Part shown: one piece after another, positions 1 to 7,740 of the stretch
Numbering within the stretch: position 1 is the stretch's first letter
Layout of the letters: the number at the start of each line of letters is the position of its first letter
Assembly: GCA_002279825.1 (NCBI GenBank)
Contig: NCCV01000004.1
Span: forward strand, 166,354-230,353
Direction: 5' to 3'
Source of the DNA: Sphingomonadales bacterium 12-68-11
Lineage (GTDB): Bacteria > Pseudomonadota > Alphaproteobacteria > Sphingomonadales > Sphingomonadaceae
DNA length: 64,000 nt
Notes under the pieces: generated by a model
Databases searched by the model: none
What the model saw: only the letters and a program-made list of their open reading frames with translations
Told to the model about the DNA's origin: nothing
Position numbers and translations under genes: made by a program

Positions 1-521
1 TCGCTGACATCACCGCGGTGCCGATCGTCCCGCTCGCCGGCATGACCGAAGCGCTGAGGAAGGGCGAGGTCGACGCGGTGGTGATCTGGGAGCCCGAGAG
101 CGAGAACGCCGCCGAGGTGCTCGGCGCGGACATGATCGAGTTTTCGGGCGAGGGCGTTTACCGCGAGCTGTTCAACCTCAACACCACCGCCGAAGCGCTC
201 GCCGATCCCGTGCGCCGCGCCAAAGTGGTCGCCTTCGTGCGCGCGATCATCGACGCCTCTGCGGCGGTGCGGCGCGATCCGGCGAAGGCCAAGACGCTGC
301 TGGCGGCGGCGGGCGGATTTTCGGCCGAGGACCTCGATGCAAGCTGGAAGCACCACCGCTTCGCCGCGTACCTGGCGCCGGACCTGCTCGACGTCATGGC
401 CGAACAGGAAACCTGGCTGGCCGCGCAGACGGGGCGCCCGCCCAGGAGCCGCGCCGATCTCGCCAAGCTGATCGACACTTCGGTCTATGCCGAGGCGATG
501 GCGTTGGGGGTGCGGCGATGA
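1..521 (+). CDS. ABC transporter substrate-binding protein (NitT/TauT type), C-terminal part
   Basis: The reading frame is open from the left window edge, so this is the 3' end of a longer gene; the GTG at 18 is internal. The visible 172 codons read like the C-terminal lobe of periplasmic binding proteins of the nitrate/sulfonate/taurine (SsuA/TauA, NMT1-like) family, with a typical '...EALRKGEVDAVVIWEPE' stretch near the start that forms part of the ligand cleft in that family. Such proteins deliver an organic anion to an ABC permease. Its stop codon overlaps the ATG of the next gene (ATGA at 518-521), suggesting a shared transcript. The ligand cannot be told from this fragment. Confidence 0.75.
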   Translation, partial: ADITAVPIVPLAGMTEALRKGEVDAVVIWEPESENAAEVLGADMIEFSGEGVYRELFNLNTTAEALADPVRRAKVVAFVRAIIDASAAVRRDPAKAKTLLAAAGGFSAEDLDASWKHHRFAAYLAPDLLDVMAEQETWLAAQTGRPPRSRADLAKLIDTSVYAEAMALGVRR

Positions 522-2554
522 GCGGCCCCGTCTTCGCCCATCCTCTCTTCGTCATTGCGAGAAGCGAAGCGACGAAGCAATCCAGTGCAGTGAAGCGGGG
601 CCCTCGATTGCTTCGCGATGCTCGCAATGACGAGCGGGGTGGGCGGCCTCTTGGAAGCATCCGCACTCTCCTTGTCGCGCTCACCGCCCTGCTCCTGGCC
701 CCGATCGCCCCTGCCGCCGCGCAGGACGACCTTGCCCGCTACACCGCCGAGGTCGAGGACTTGCGTTCGGTGCGCGAGATCAAGCGCTTGCAGGCGCTGT
801 GGGGGCATTACGCGCTGGCCGGCGACTGGAAGGGCATGGCCTCGCTCGGTACCGACTTCATAGAGATGGCGGTCGCCGGCGACGATCCGGCCGGCAAGGC
901 CGCAGTCGAGCAATGGCTGCGCCAGAACATGGGCGGCGGCGTGGACGGGATGCCCGCCGGGCGCCTCAACGTGCGGTTCTGGATCAGTCCGGTCGTAACC
1001 CTGTCGGAGGAAGGCGACCGCGCGATCGGCCGCTGGCACCACGTCGCGATGACCGGCGAGGCCGGCGTCTCGGCGCAATGGAACGCCACCACCGACGTGA
1101 TCGAATACCGCAAGACACCGGCCGGCTGGCGCATCGCCTATGTCCGCCCTTACGCCGACTACGCCGGGCCTTACGACACCGGCTGGCGCACCACGCCCAC
1201 GCTCGAGCGCGCGCCCTACCACTACACCCCGGATCAGGCCGGCGTGGTCCTGACCGGCCGAGTGGCCGCCGCGCCGCGCCCGCGCGCCGAGCTCGATCGC
1301 GAGGCGACGCTGCTGCTGCTCGAAAGCCAGGCGCAGAACGTGTTCAACGCTTACGGCTACTACCTCGACCGCGGGATGTACGACGACGTGGCCGATCTGT
1401 TCGCGGCCGACGCGGTGATCGAAGTAGCCGGGCAGGGCACCTGGCACGGGCCCGAGGGCGTGCGCAAGTTCCTTGGCCGCTTCGGCGCGACCGGGCTCGA
1501 CACCGGGGAACTCAACGACCGCCCGCTGCTGATGCCGCTCGCCTCGATCTCGGCCGACGGCGCCTCGGCGCTGATCCGCGCGGTCGAGATCGGCATGACC
1601 GGGCAGCATGGCGGGCAGGGCTTCTGGTCAGCCGGCATCCAGAGCGTGCTGCTGCGCCGGGGCGAGGACGGCAAGTGGCGGATCGGCCTGCTGCACTACA
1701 GCCCCTTGATGCGCGCCGACTACGCCAAGGGCTGGTCCGATCCGCTCCCCGCCGCGCTGCCGATCGGCGAGAGCCTGTGGCCCGACGGACCGACGCAGTT
1801 GGCGGACGTGTCCTATCCCGGCCACGCGATGACGCTGGGGCCGTTCGGCACCGACCTGGTCATGGCCGCGCGCGGGACGGGGCAGGCCGCGCCCATTCCG
1901 AACGCGCTCGCACTGGCCGAAGCCTTCGACGGGGCGGAGAACGTCTCCAACGCCTACGGCTATTACATCGACCAGTTTGCGTGGCGAAACACCGGCGCGC
2001 TGTTCGCGAAAGATGGCTGGAAGGAGCTGAGCTACATCGGCACTTTCATCGGCAAGGACCGGGTCATGAACTCGATGATCCAGCGCTACGGCGAAGGCGG
2101 GCCCAATCCCAACAGCCAGGCGATCCACCAGAAGACCCAGCCTTACGTCACCGTGCTGGGCGATGGCACCCGCGCCTTCGTGCGCACCCGCCTGTTCCAG
2201 TTCAACAGCACTCCGGCCAATCCCGGCTCCTGGATCGGCGGAATCTACGAAAACCAGATCGTCAAGGAAGACGGCCTGTGGCGCATCCACGGCATGGACC
2301 TCGATTACGTTTGGCTCGGCGATTACGCCAAGGGCTGGACCGGGATCGATCCCGAAGCGAGCAAGCGCTTCGCCCCCACCGCCGAAGCGATCGCCGCCTT
2401 CGCCCCCGACGCCCCGCTGCGCGGCGAGACTTTCGCCCCGTTCCCGCGTATCGCCCCGATGGGGTTCCACTTCGCCAATCCGGTCAGCGGCCGCGAGCCC
2501 GCGCTCAGGCTGACATGGTCGGATGGGCGGCGGGAGAACGGGGCGGTCAAGTAG
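518..2554 (+). CDS. Secreted protein with three SnoaL/NTF2-like modules
   Basis: The 678-residue frame holds a signal peptide only at about residues 48-69 (hydrophobic run ending in APAAAQ), so the first 47 residues are atypical. They are encoded largely by a palindromic repeat (550-632) lying in frame behind the ATG. After the signal come three copies of an NTF2/SnoaL-like alpha+beta module, at about residues 70-215, 260-400 and 465-610. Modules two and three share the 'NAYGYY' motif and a following line describing an acidic/hydrophobic pocket. This fold occurs in cyclases, dehydratases and binding proteins, so no reaction can be assigned. The ATG overlaps the upstream stop; alternative starts are GTG 590 or TTG 608. 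It may work with the amidohydrolase downstream, but that is only a guess from position. Confidence 0.7.
   Translation: MSGPVFAHPLFVIARSEATKQSSAVKRGPRLLRDARNDERGGRPLGSIRTLLVALTALLLAPIAPAAAQDDLARYTAEVEDLRSVREIKRLQALWGHYALAGDWKGMASLGTDFIEMAVAGDDPAGKAAVEQWLRQNMGGGVDGMPAGRLNVRFWISPVVTLSEEGDRAIGRWHHVAMTGEAGVSAQWNATTDVIEYRKTPAGWRIAYVRPYADYAGPYDTGWRTTPTLERAPYHYTPDQAGVVLTGRVAAAPRPRAELDREATLLLLESQAQNVFNAYGYYLDRGMYDDVADLFAADAVIEVAGQGTWHGPEGVRKFLGRFGATGLDTGELNDRPLLMPLASISADGASALIRAVEIGMTGQHGGQGFWSAGIQSVLLRRGEDGKWRIGLLHYSPLMRADYAKGWSDPLPAALPIGESLWPDGPTQLADVSYPGHAMTLGPFGTDLVMAARGTGQAAPIPNALALAEAFDGAENVSNAYGYYIDQFAWRNTGALFAKDGWKELSYIGTFIGKDRVMNSMIQRYGEGGPNPNSQAIHQKTQPYVTVLGDGTRAFVRTRLFQFNSTPANPGSWIGGIYENQIVKEDGLWRIHGMDLDYVWLGDYAKGWTGIDPEASKRFAPTAEAIAAFAPDAPLRGETFAPFPRIAPMGFHFANPVSGREPALRLTWSDGRRENGAVK
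550..632. repeat. Palindromic repeat, family A copy 1
   Basis: The ends are inverted: CGTCATTGCGAG-type at 550-561 and its complement CTCGCAATGACG at 621-632, with a further GAAGCAATCCA/GGATTGCTTC-like inner arm. Two more copies lie at 20493-20604 and 44064-44146. This copy sits inside the coding frame of the SnoaL-like protein, and the others are intergenic. It resembles the short mobile palindromes common in alphaproteobacterial genomes. Confidence 0.85.
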
Positions 2555-2614
2555 GAGGGGCCGGCTGAACTGCGATGGGTTGGCTGCAATAGACCGGCTT
2601 GGGAGGACCGCTGT

Positions 2615-3502
2615 ATGAAGACCTCGGCATGGAGTTTAGCTTGCATCGGGCTGTTGGGATACACAGCTCCGGTAGCGGCGGCCGAGGGACCGACAGCGGC
2701 GCCGCGCGGCGACTGGACGCTTGTTTCGCGCTCGGAACTCTGCAGCCTACAGCGCCAGTTCGGGGATGAGGGCGACTTGCAGTTGCGCATGGACACGTTT
2801 GGGTCGCGCACGAATTTCCAGTTCACCGTCACCGGAAAGTTGGTGCCGTTCAAACGCGGGTCGGGAACAGATATTCGGCTCGCCTTCACCCCGGACAGTG
2901 TGATGCGCGAGAAGTTCCCCGTCGTGCATGGCCAGATTGGCAGCCGGGCGTCCGTTACCTTCCCGACCGGGTTCTTTCCCGTTTTGAGCACTATTGATCA
3001 AGCCTTGCTTGCACCTGGCCAAAGGACTCCTGCGCAGCGAGCCGAGCTCGACCGGATCGGTTTGGAGTTCGTTAGGGGGGTTACCGATATCTCAATCGAG
3101 TTTCCCTTGCGGGAGCCGCTGAAAATTCTCACGGGCAGCATGGCCGAGCCCTTGGCGCGGTTGCGCGCTTGCGTGGACAAACTCAACGTCAAGTGGGGGT
3201 TGGATCCCGAGGCGCGACGGACCTTCATACGTGATGCTGCCCCTCTACCGGAGACTTTCGCGGCCGCCCGACAGGCCTTGTCGGGCCTGTCGGTGCCTCG
3301 AGGCATCACGGCAATTCCAGCAAGAGTTCGAGTGGACGAGGCTGGACGTGCAACTGAATGCGTCATCCAGACCGACGTGGGCGCCCGCGTCAGCGAGTTT
3401 CTCTGTGCGGGGCTAAGAGGTGAGTACACTCCGGCCCTCGATTCAACAGGTCAGCCGGTTGCCAGCATGTATCACACCATGATGCAGATCTATGCGCAGT
3501 AG
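2615..3502 (+). CDS. Secreted protein of unknown function with possible TonB-C-like end
   Basis: The product has 295 residues with an N-terminal signal peptide (about residues 1-23, ending PVAAAEG). I do not recognise the middle, which holds a 'GDW..VSRSELCSLQR' opening typical of sphingomonad periplasmic proteins. The last 80 residues ('IPARVRVDEAGRATECVIQ...') resemble the TonB C-terminal fold, in which a proline, arginine and central cysteine pair recur. There is no N-terminal anchor beyond the signal, so an energy-transducing role is not implied. A purine-rich ribosome site (ggaggac) precedes the ATG. Base composition is slightly lower in GC than its neighbours. It stands alone between two catabolic-looking genes. 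Confidence 0.6.
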   Translation: MKTSAWSLACIGLLGYTAPVAAAEGPTAAPRGDWTLVSRSELCSLQRQFGDEGDLQLRMDTFGSRTNFQFTVTGKLVPFKRGSGTDIRLAFTPDSVMREKFPVVHGQIGSRASVTFPTGFFPVLSTIDQALLAPGQRTPAQRAELDRIGLEFVRGVTDISIEFPLREPLKILTGSMAEPLARLRACVDKLNVKWGLDPEARRTFIRDAAPLPETFAAARQALSGLSVPRGITAIPARVRVDEAGRATECVIQTDVGARVSEFLCAGLRGEYTPALDSTGQPVASMYHTMMQIYAQ

Positions 3503-3550
3503 CGCCTTCGGCCATCAAACTCAGCCAACCTTACCCGGGGAGAACCTTTC

Positions 3551-4576
3551 GTGCGCCTGATTGCCTGCGAGGAAGCCTGGTCGATCCCCGAGGTCGCCGC
3601 CGAACTCAAGAACGTCGCGCGCAGCCCGAGCCAGAGCCTCGACAAGCTGCTGGTCAAGGGCATCTACGATGCCGAGGCGGACACCGCCGGCTACGGCAAG
3701 ATGGATTTCCTTTCAGGCCTGCTCGACGTCGAGGAACGGCGCCTGCCCGAGATGGACCGCTGCGGTGTTGCCATGCACCTGCTGACGCTGACCGCGCCGG
3801 GCGTGCAGATGTTCGATGCCGATACCGCGACCGATCTCGCCGCGCTCGCCAACGACCGCATGGCCGAAATCTGCGCCAAGTATCCGACGCGCTTCGCCGG
3901 GCTCGGCAGCTTCGCCCCGCACAGCCCCAAGCGGGCTGCGAAAGAGATCGAGCGGGTGATGGGCGAACTCGGGCTTAACGGACTCGTCGTGAATGGCCAC
4001 ACCCACGGCGATTACTTAGACGACTACCGGTTCTGGCCGATCCTCGAGGCGGCCGAGGCGACCGGGGCCACGCTCTACATCCACCCGCGCGCGCCGAGCG
4101 ATACCCTCAAGGGCCCGCTGCAGGACTACGCGATGGATTCGGCGATGTGGGGCTACGGCGTCGAAGTCGGCACGATGATGCTGCGGATGATGGCCGGCGG
4201 GGTGTTCGACCGCTTTCCGAAGCTCACAATCTGCGTCGGGCACATGGGCGAGATGGTCCCGTTCTTCATCTGGCGGATCAACTTCATGAACTCCCGCGCG
4301 CAAAAGGTCGGCCGCGCGCCGAAGACGCAGCGGTCGATGGAAGAGTACTTCCGCGACAACTTCGTGTTCACCACCAGCGGGGTCGAGGACCCCCTGGCGC
4401 TACGCTACGCGATCGACCGGATGGGCATCGACAATGTGATCTGGGCGATCGACTATCCGTACCAGCCGATGGAGCCGGCGGTTGCGTTCATCGAAAGCTT
4501 CGCGTGCACCGAGGCCGAGCGCCACGCGCTGTGCCACGGCAACGCCGAGCGCGTGTTTCACATCGCGCCGGAGTGA
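3551..4576 (+). CDS. Amidohydrolase-family metal-dependent hydrolase/decarboxylase
   Basis: The 341-residue product starts at GTG with a GGGGAG ribosome site just upstream. The opening 'LIACEEAW' places glutamates 7/8 where the LigW/gamma-resorcylate decarboxylase branch of the amidohydrolase-2 superfamily has its first metal ligand, instead of the HxH of classical amidohydrolases. His178 (in YIHPR), His231 (in GHMGE) and Asp301 (in AIDYPY) complete the expected metal site. The family removes a carboxyl group from hydroxylated aromatic acids or hydrolyses related ring-fission products in the cytosol. The exact substrate is unknown. Its place beside the ABC protein and SnoaL-like gene suggests an aromatic-acid catabolic set. 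I am confident of the family only. Confidence 0.8.
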   Translation: MRLIACEEAWSIPEVAAELKNVARSPSQSLDKLLVKGIYDAEADTAGYGKMDFLSGLLDVEERRLPEMDRCGVAMHLLTLTAPGVQMFDADTATDLAALANDRMAEICAKYPTRFAGLGSFAPHSPKRAAKEIERVMGELGLNGLVVNGHTHGDYLDDYRFWPILEAAEATGATLYIHPRAPSDTLKGPLQDYAMDSAMWGYGVEVGTMMLRMMAGGVFDRFPKLTICVGHMGEMVPFFIWRINFMNSRAQKVGRAPKTQRSMEEYFRDNFVFTTSGVEDPLALRYAIDRMGIDNVIWAIDYPYQPMEPAVAFIESFACTEAERHALCHGNAERVFHIAPE

Positions 4577-4582
4577 TGGCGC

Positions 4583-4972
4583 TCAGGCCGCGCCGATGCG
4601 CTGCAGCTTGCTGTGCAGGGTGGCGGCGTCGAACGGCTTGATCACGAAGCCGTCGGCGCCCGCGGCAATGCCTTTGCCGATGTTGGCGGCTTCGCGCTCG
4701 TTGCTGCAGAACAGCACCTTGGGCTTGTGCCCGCCCGCGAGCAGGCGCAGCGCGGCGACGAAGTCGAGCCCGCTCATCACCGGCATGTTCCAGTCGAGCA
4801 GGATCAGGTCGGGCATCGCCGCGCGGCACAGCACCAGCGCTTCGGCGCCATTCTCGGCTTCCTCGACCCGGTAACCGAGCGCCTCGACGATCTGGCGCGC
4901 GACTTTGCGGATCATCCGCGAATCGTCGACCACCAGGCAGTCGCGCGCAAGCGGGGCCGGGCCGGCCTCCAC
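4583..4972 (-). CDS. Single-domain response regulator (CheY-like)
   Basis: From GTG 4972 the product is 129 residues and consists of one receiver domain. The acidic pair is Asp16/Asp17 (VVDDSRM), the phospho-acceptor is Asp60 (LLDWNMP) and the conserved lysine is Lys112 (IKPF). No output domain follows, so it should act by protein contact, as CheY does. The start is uncertain. The frame continues upstream through a proline/alanine-rich stretch to CTG 5032, whose last two bases form the TGA stop of the upstream gene. That would be a coupled but unusual start giving 149 residues. Serine 90 is at the conserved Thr/Ser position. It converges with the amidohydrolase gene 6 bp away. Confidence 0.75.
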   Translation of the reverse strand: MEAGPAPLARDCLVVDDSRMIRKVARQIVEALGYRVEEAENGAEALVLCRAAMPDLILLDWNMPVMSGLDFVAALRLLAGGHKPKVLFCSNEREAANIGKGIAAGADGFVIKPFDAATLHSKLQRIGAA

Positions 4973-5028
4973 CGGGGCGCTGGCGGGAGCCTTGGCCGGC
5001 GGTGCCGCCGCGGGGCCGGTGCGCTTGA

Positions 5029-5304
5029 TCAGGCCGTGAATGGCTCGTGCTCCGGCTGGGCCAGTTGGGTCAGCGGACCCGGCAGCTTGGCGCCGACTTC
5101 GCCCTCGGTGATCCGCACGTGCAGGTAAGGCACCCAGATGTCGCCGTACTCGGCTTTCTGATACCATAGGTCGATGACGTCGTAGGAGGTCCAGAAGCCG
5201 TCGGGCTCACGCAGGCGGATGCCTTCGCCGATCCGCGGCACGGTCACGAACTTGAGCCGCTCCTGGGTCTGGTGGGTCTCGTTCTGGACTTCGATTTCGA
5301 TCAC
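5029..5304 (-). CDS. Small conserved-looking protein of unknown function
   Basis: About 91 residues if started at GTG 5304 ('MIEIEVQNETHQTQE...'). The frame can be extended to GTG 5367 or TTG 5370, but that extension crosses a short hairpin (cgcccctgaaggggcg), which looks intergenic. The protein is mixed alpha/beta with aromatic-rich segments (FWTSYDVIDLWYQ) and no PilZ or receiver motif, so I cannot name it. It is cotranscribed with the receiver gene behind it: its TGA overlaps a possible CTG start of that gene. A role as partner of the receiver is plausible but unproven. Confidence 0.5.
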   Translation of the reverse strand: MIEIEVQNETHQTQERLKFVTVPRIGEGIRLREPDGFWTSYDVIDLWYQKAEYGDIWVPYLHVRITEGEVGAKLPGPLTQLAQPEHEPFTA

Positions 5305-5372
5305 GGCGCGCGCCCCTTCAGGGGCGAATTTAAGCCGCAATCCTTGCCGAAAAGTTCCGCTGTTCACCAATT

Positions 5373-5436
5373 CCGTTCGCCTCGAGCCCAGTCGAGAGGC
5401 CGGGCGCGGGGTCTCGACTGCGCTCGACCCGAACGG
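5373..5436. repeat. Palindromic repeat, family B copy 1
   Basis: Inverted arms CCGTTCGCCTCGAG and CTCGACCCGAACGG enclose a second pair, GTCGAG/CTCGAC. Related copies are at 6368-6435 and 34627-34710, all between genes. It may fold as a long hairpin downstream of the minus-strand gene that ends at 5458. Confidence 0.75.
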
Positions 5437-5457
5437 AGCTGGGCAAAACGCCCGGTC

Positions 5458-6351
5458 TCAACTCGCGTTGGGGTCGCGCGCCTGGCCCGCCATGCCGCCT
5501 TCGTCGTTGGCCTGCGGGCCGGGAATCGCGGTCAGCGTGTGGATCTGCCGGAACTTGCCGTCGACGTAGCGGAAAGTGTGCGAATCGGGCGAAGTCACGT
5601 TGCCGCCGAACCGGCAGAACACGTTGATCACGCCCATCTCCTCGTCGACCAGGTAGTCGCGGTGAGTGATGTAAAGCACGCCCAGCGGCATTCCCACCTC
5701 GCAGCTCGCGGTCGGGCTGTTCTGGCGGTTGGTATAGGCGCCGCCTTCCAGCCGCGCGCATGGCACGCCCCACGGGATATCGGTGAACTTGTCGGAGAAC
5801 CCGTCGAGATAGGCGTTGGCGCCGCGGATCATCTCGGCCGGGCTGGTGCGCTGGTAAGCGTGGAGCGGCTCCCAGTTCTCCGCCTTGGTGTAGCGCAGGA
5901 AGGCGTTGGCGTTGAACAGCCAGTCGCCGGTCTTGGTGACGATGCTGTCGACGCGGATCACCTTGCCCTGGTGCAAGTAGAGCCGCGTGCCGATGATGTA
6001 CGGCGTGCCGCCTTCGGTGACGACGATCTCGGTGAAAGTCTTGCAGCGCTTGTCGTCGTGGAAGCTCAGCGCGTTGGCGACCGGGAGCGCGGTGTTCCAC
6101 AGGCCCGCGGCGCGGGTCACGTCGGCCATGTTCTGCAGGAACCGCGCCTTCTCGTCGAGCGGGAGGCCCGCGAGGCTGCCGCGCCGCTGCGCCTCGACAT
6201 AAGCGGCGGTGGCGGCCTTGAGCTCGGCGCGGGTGCAGGTCGGGCGGTCCTGCAGCGGCGCGTAAGGGCTCGGCGGCGGACCGGCCTGCTGGGCCAGCGC
6301 GGGCGTGGCGGCGCAGGCGAGCAGTGCGCCCAGGATCAGCTTACGGATCAT
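5458..6351 (-). CDS. Secreted protein of unknown function, paralogue of the next gene
   Basis: The start chosen is ATG 6351, because AAGGAGGAGAATGCG lies directly upstream and a clean signal peptide follows (MIRKLILGALLACAATPALAQ). The product has 297 residues. It shares layout with the product of 6458-7483: a cysteine after the mature N-terminus, an 'R..FTE' strand, a 'G..CxR.E.G' middle segment with paired cysteines, and a late 'CRFGG/FFDHRN' strand followed by a line ending in a metal-like IHTLTAIPGP. Overall it looks like an all-beta/NTF2-like secreted protein. I do not recognise an enzyme signature. The two genes lie in tandem, probably by duplication. Confidence 0.6.
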   Translation of the reverse strand: MIRKLILGALLACAATPALAQQAGPPPSPYAPLQDRPTCTRAELKAATAAYVEAQRRGSLAGLPLDEKARFLQNMADVTRAAGLWNTALPVANALSFHDDKRCKTFTEIVVTEGGTPYIIGTRLYLHQGKVIRVDSIVTKTGDWLFNANAFLRYTKAENWEPLHAYQRTSPAEMIRGANAYLDGFSDKFTDIPWGVPCARLEGGAYTNRQNSPTASCEVGMPLGVLYITHRDYLVDEEMGVINVFCRFGGNVTSPDSHTFRYVDGKFRQIHTLTAIPGPQANDEGGMAGQARDPNAS

Positions 6352-6367
6352 CGCATTCTCCTCCTTC

Positions 6368-6435
6368 TCCGTTCGCCTCGAGCGAAGTCGAGAGGCGCCA
6401 GCGCGGCGGGTCTCGACTTCGCTCGGCACGAACGG
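6368..6435. repeat. Palindromic repeat, family B copy 2
   Basis: Arms CCGTTCGCCTCGAGCGAAG and CTTCGCTCGGCACGAACGG are near-perfect inverted complements. The element separates the two paralogous secreted-protein genes and begins 16 bp upstream of the ATG at 6351. Confidence 0.8.
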
Positions 6436-6457
6436 ACGTTGTGTTTGCGGCCTGGCC

Positions 6458-7483
6458 CTACCGTACGTCCTGCGGCTGTTCGCTGCGGCACTGTTCGTAC
6501 GTGCTCCAGCCGGTGCAGATCCCGTAAGGCCCGCGAATGAAGATCGCCTCGACCCGGGTGATCTCCTCGCCCTCGATCTTGAACAGCTCGCCGAGCTGCC
6601 AGGTCCAGTTGATGTTGCGGTGGTCGAAGAACGCGAACGCGAAGGCGATCCCGCGCTCGCGGTCGATCGCCACGAAGCGGCGGTCGCGGATGCCGGTCAC
6701 CGCGCCGATCAGCGAGTTTTCGAGCTGCTGCTTGCAGCCCTGCACCGGCTGGCCGTTGCGGTTCAGCATGCCCGGCGCGCCGACCACCAGCACGCCGTTC
6801 TCGTAGCGCGTGCAGTCGGCCGAGAACGGGTAGTAATCCTTGCCGGTGTTCCGCTCGACTGCGTCGAAATAGTAATTGCCGATGCGGACCAGGTCGGCGC
6901 GGCTCTGGCGCCGGCTGGCCGGGATCGCCTCGAGGAACTTGGTGTGCGGCGCGCCCATCGCCTCGACCGCCGCCCCGGTTGCGGGGAAGGGGTTGCTGCT
7001 GGCATTGGCAGCGGCGGGGCCAAGCGGCCGCTCGGGCCGGGCGGCGATCTGCTCGACTTCGGTGATCTTGCCGCCTTCGATCCGCAGGCGCAGCGCCAAG
7101 CCGACCAGTTCGGGCTCGCGCGCCGGCCCGCTGGCCGAGCTCGACGCCTGTTCGAGTACGGTGCCGAGGAAGGCGACCTGCTGAGTCTCGGTATCGGGCA
7201 CGTAGAACTTGTACTTGCCGACCCCGCTCGCGGTCGCCCACAGCCCCTCGTTGCCGAACGGCAGCTCGATGCCGTTCTCGGTGAAGCGCACAGTACTGGC
7301 GAACAGCGCGGGATCGACCTTCCCGTCGGCCATCGCCTGGAGGTACTTGTCGACATAGCCTTCGAGGCAGGCGCGCTGGCACGGCTGCGGCTGGGCGGGG
7401 GCCTGTGCCAGCAAGGGAGCAGCCGCGAACGCGGCGACCACCAGCGCGAGCGCCGCCGAGGCGCGGCGGAACGACGTGACCAT
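6458..7483 (-). CDS. Secreted protein of unknown function, paralogue of the gene at 5458
   Basis: The ATG at 7483 is preceded by GGGAGAGGGAAGCTC and followed by a signal peptide (about residues 1-26, ending PLLAQA). The mature protein of roughly 315 residues starts with a CxxxC pair (PCQRAC). It then has 'VRFTENGIELPFGNEGLW', a SnoaL-like strand pattern, and later 'ERGIAFAFAFFDHRN' and 'ELFKIEGEEITRVEA', the last typical of NTF2-like folds. The function is unknown. Like its neighbour it ends with a short cysteine-containing tail (GICTGWSTYEQC). The pair probably arose by tandem duplication, and each is large enough to contain two NTF2-like modules. Confidence 0.6.
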   Translation of the reverse strand: MVTSFRRASAALALVVAAFAAAPLLAQAPAQPQPCQRACLEGYVDKYLQAMADGKVDPALFASTVRFTENGIELPFGNEGLWATASGVGKYKFYVPDTETQQVAFLGTVLEQASSSASGPAREPELVGLALRLRIEGGKITEVEQIAARPERPLGPAAANASSNPFPATGAAVEAMGAPHTKFLEAIPASRRQSRADLVRIGNYYFDAVERNTGKDYYPFSADCTRYENGVLVVGAPGMLNRNGQPVQGCKQQLENSLIGAVTGIRDRRFVAIDRERGIAFAFAFFDHRNINWTWQLGELFKIEGEEITRVEAIFIRGPYGICTGWSTYEQCRSEQPQDVR

Positions 7484-7610
7484 GAGCTTCCCTCTCCCCG
7501 TTTTTCTTTGCGCCGAATAGACCATCATCGGCCGGGCTTCGCCAGTGCTTTCGGCGCGGAATCGGCGGGGGTGTTGACACCTGTGACGGTGTCCAGGGCA
7601 AAAGTACGCC

Positions 7611-7740
7611 GGTTCCGTCACCTTTCCGGCCGAAAGCGTCACCTTGCCGCCGGAAAGTGTCGCCTTGGGCGCCCGAACCGTCACCTTGCGCCGCCCGAAG
7701 TGTCGCCTTGCGCGGGCGAACCCGTCGCCTTGCCCGCTCG
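7611..7740. repeat. Degenerate 21-22 bp tandem repeat
   Basis: About six units follow one another, each carrying GTCRCCTT and then a GCC-rich half, with consensus near GAAAGTGTCGCCTTGCGCCGC. They span the upstream region of the secreted protein and the 3' end of the small HTH gene, whose stop codon lies inside the array at 7681-7683. Confidence 0.7.

Noticed and set aside
799..2568. 589-residue open frame overlapping the SnoaL-like gene
   Set aside because: Extremely arginine-rich with no domain pattern; it is the shadow frame of the real gene in GC-rich DNA.
4583..5167. 194-residue form of the receiver protein from ATG 5167
   Set aside because: The first 45 residues are an out-of-frame reading of the upstream gene and would overlap it by 139 bp.
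5029..5370. PilZ domain in the small gene upstream of the receiver
   Set aside because: Neither the RxxxR nor the (D/N)xSxxG motif is present.
7611..7740. Possible CRISPR array
   Set aside because: Units are contiguous, degenerate and only 21-22 bp with no unique spacers.
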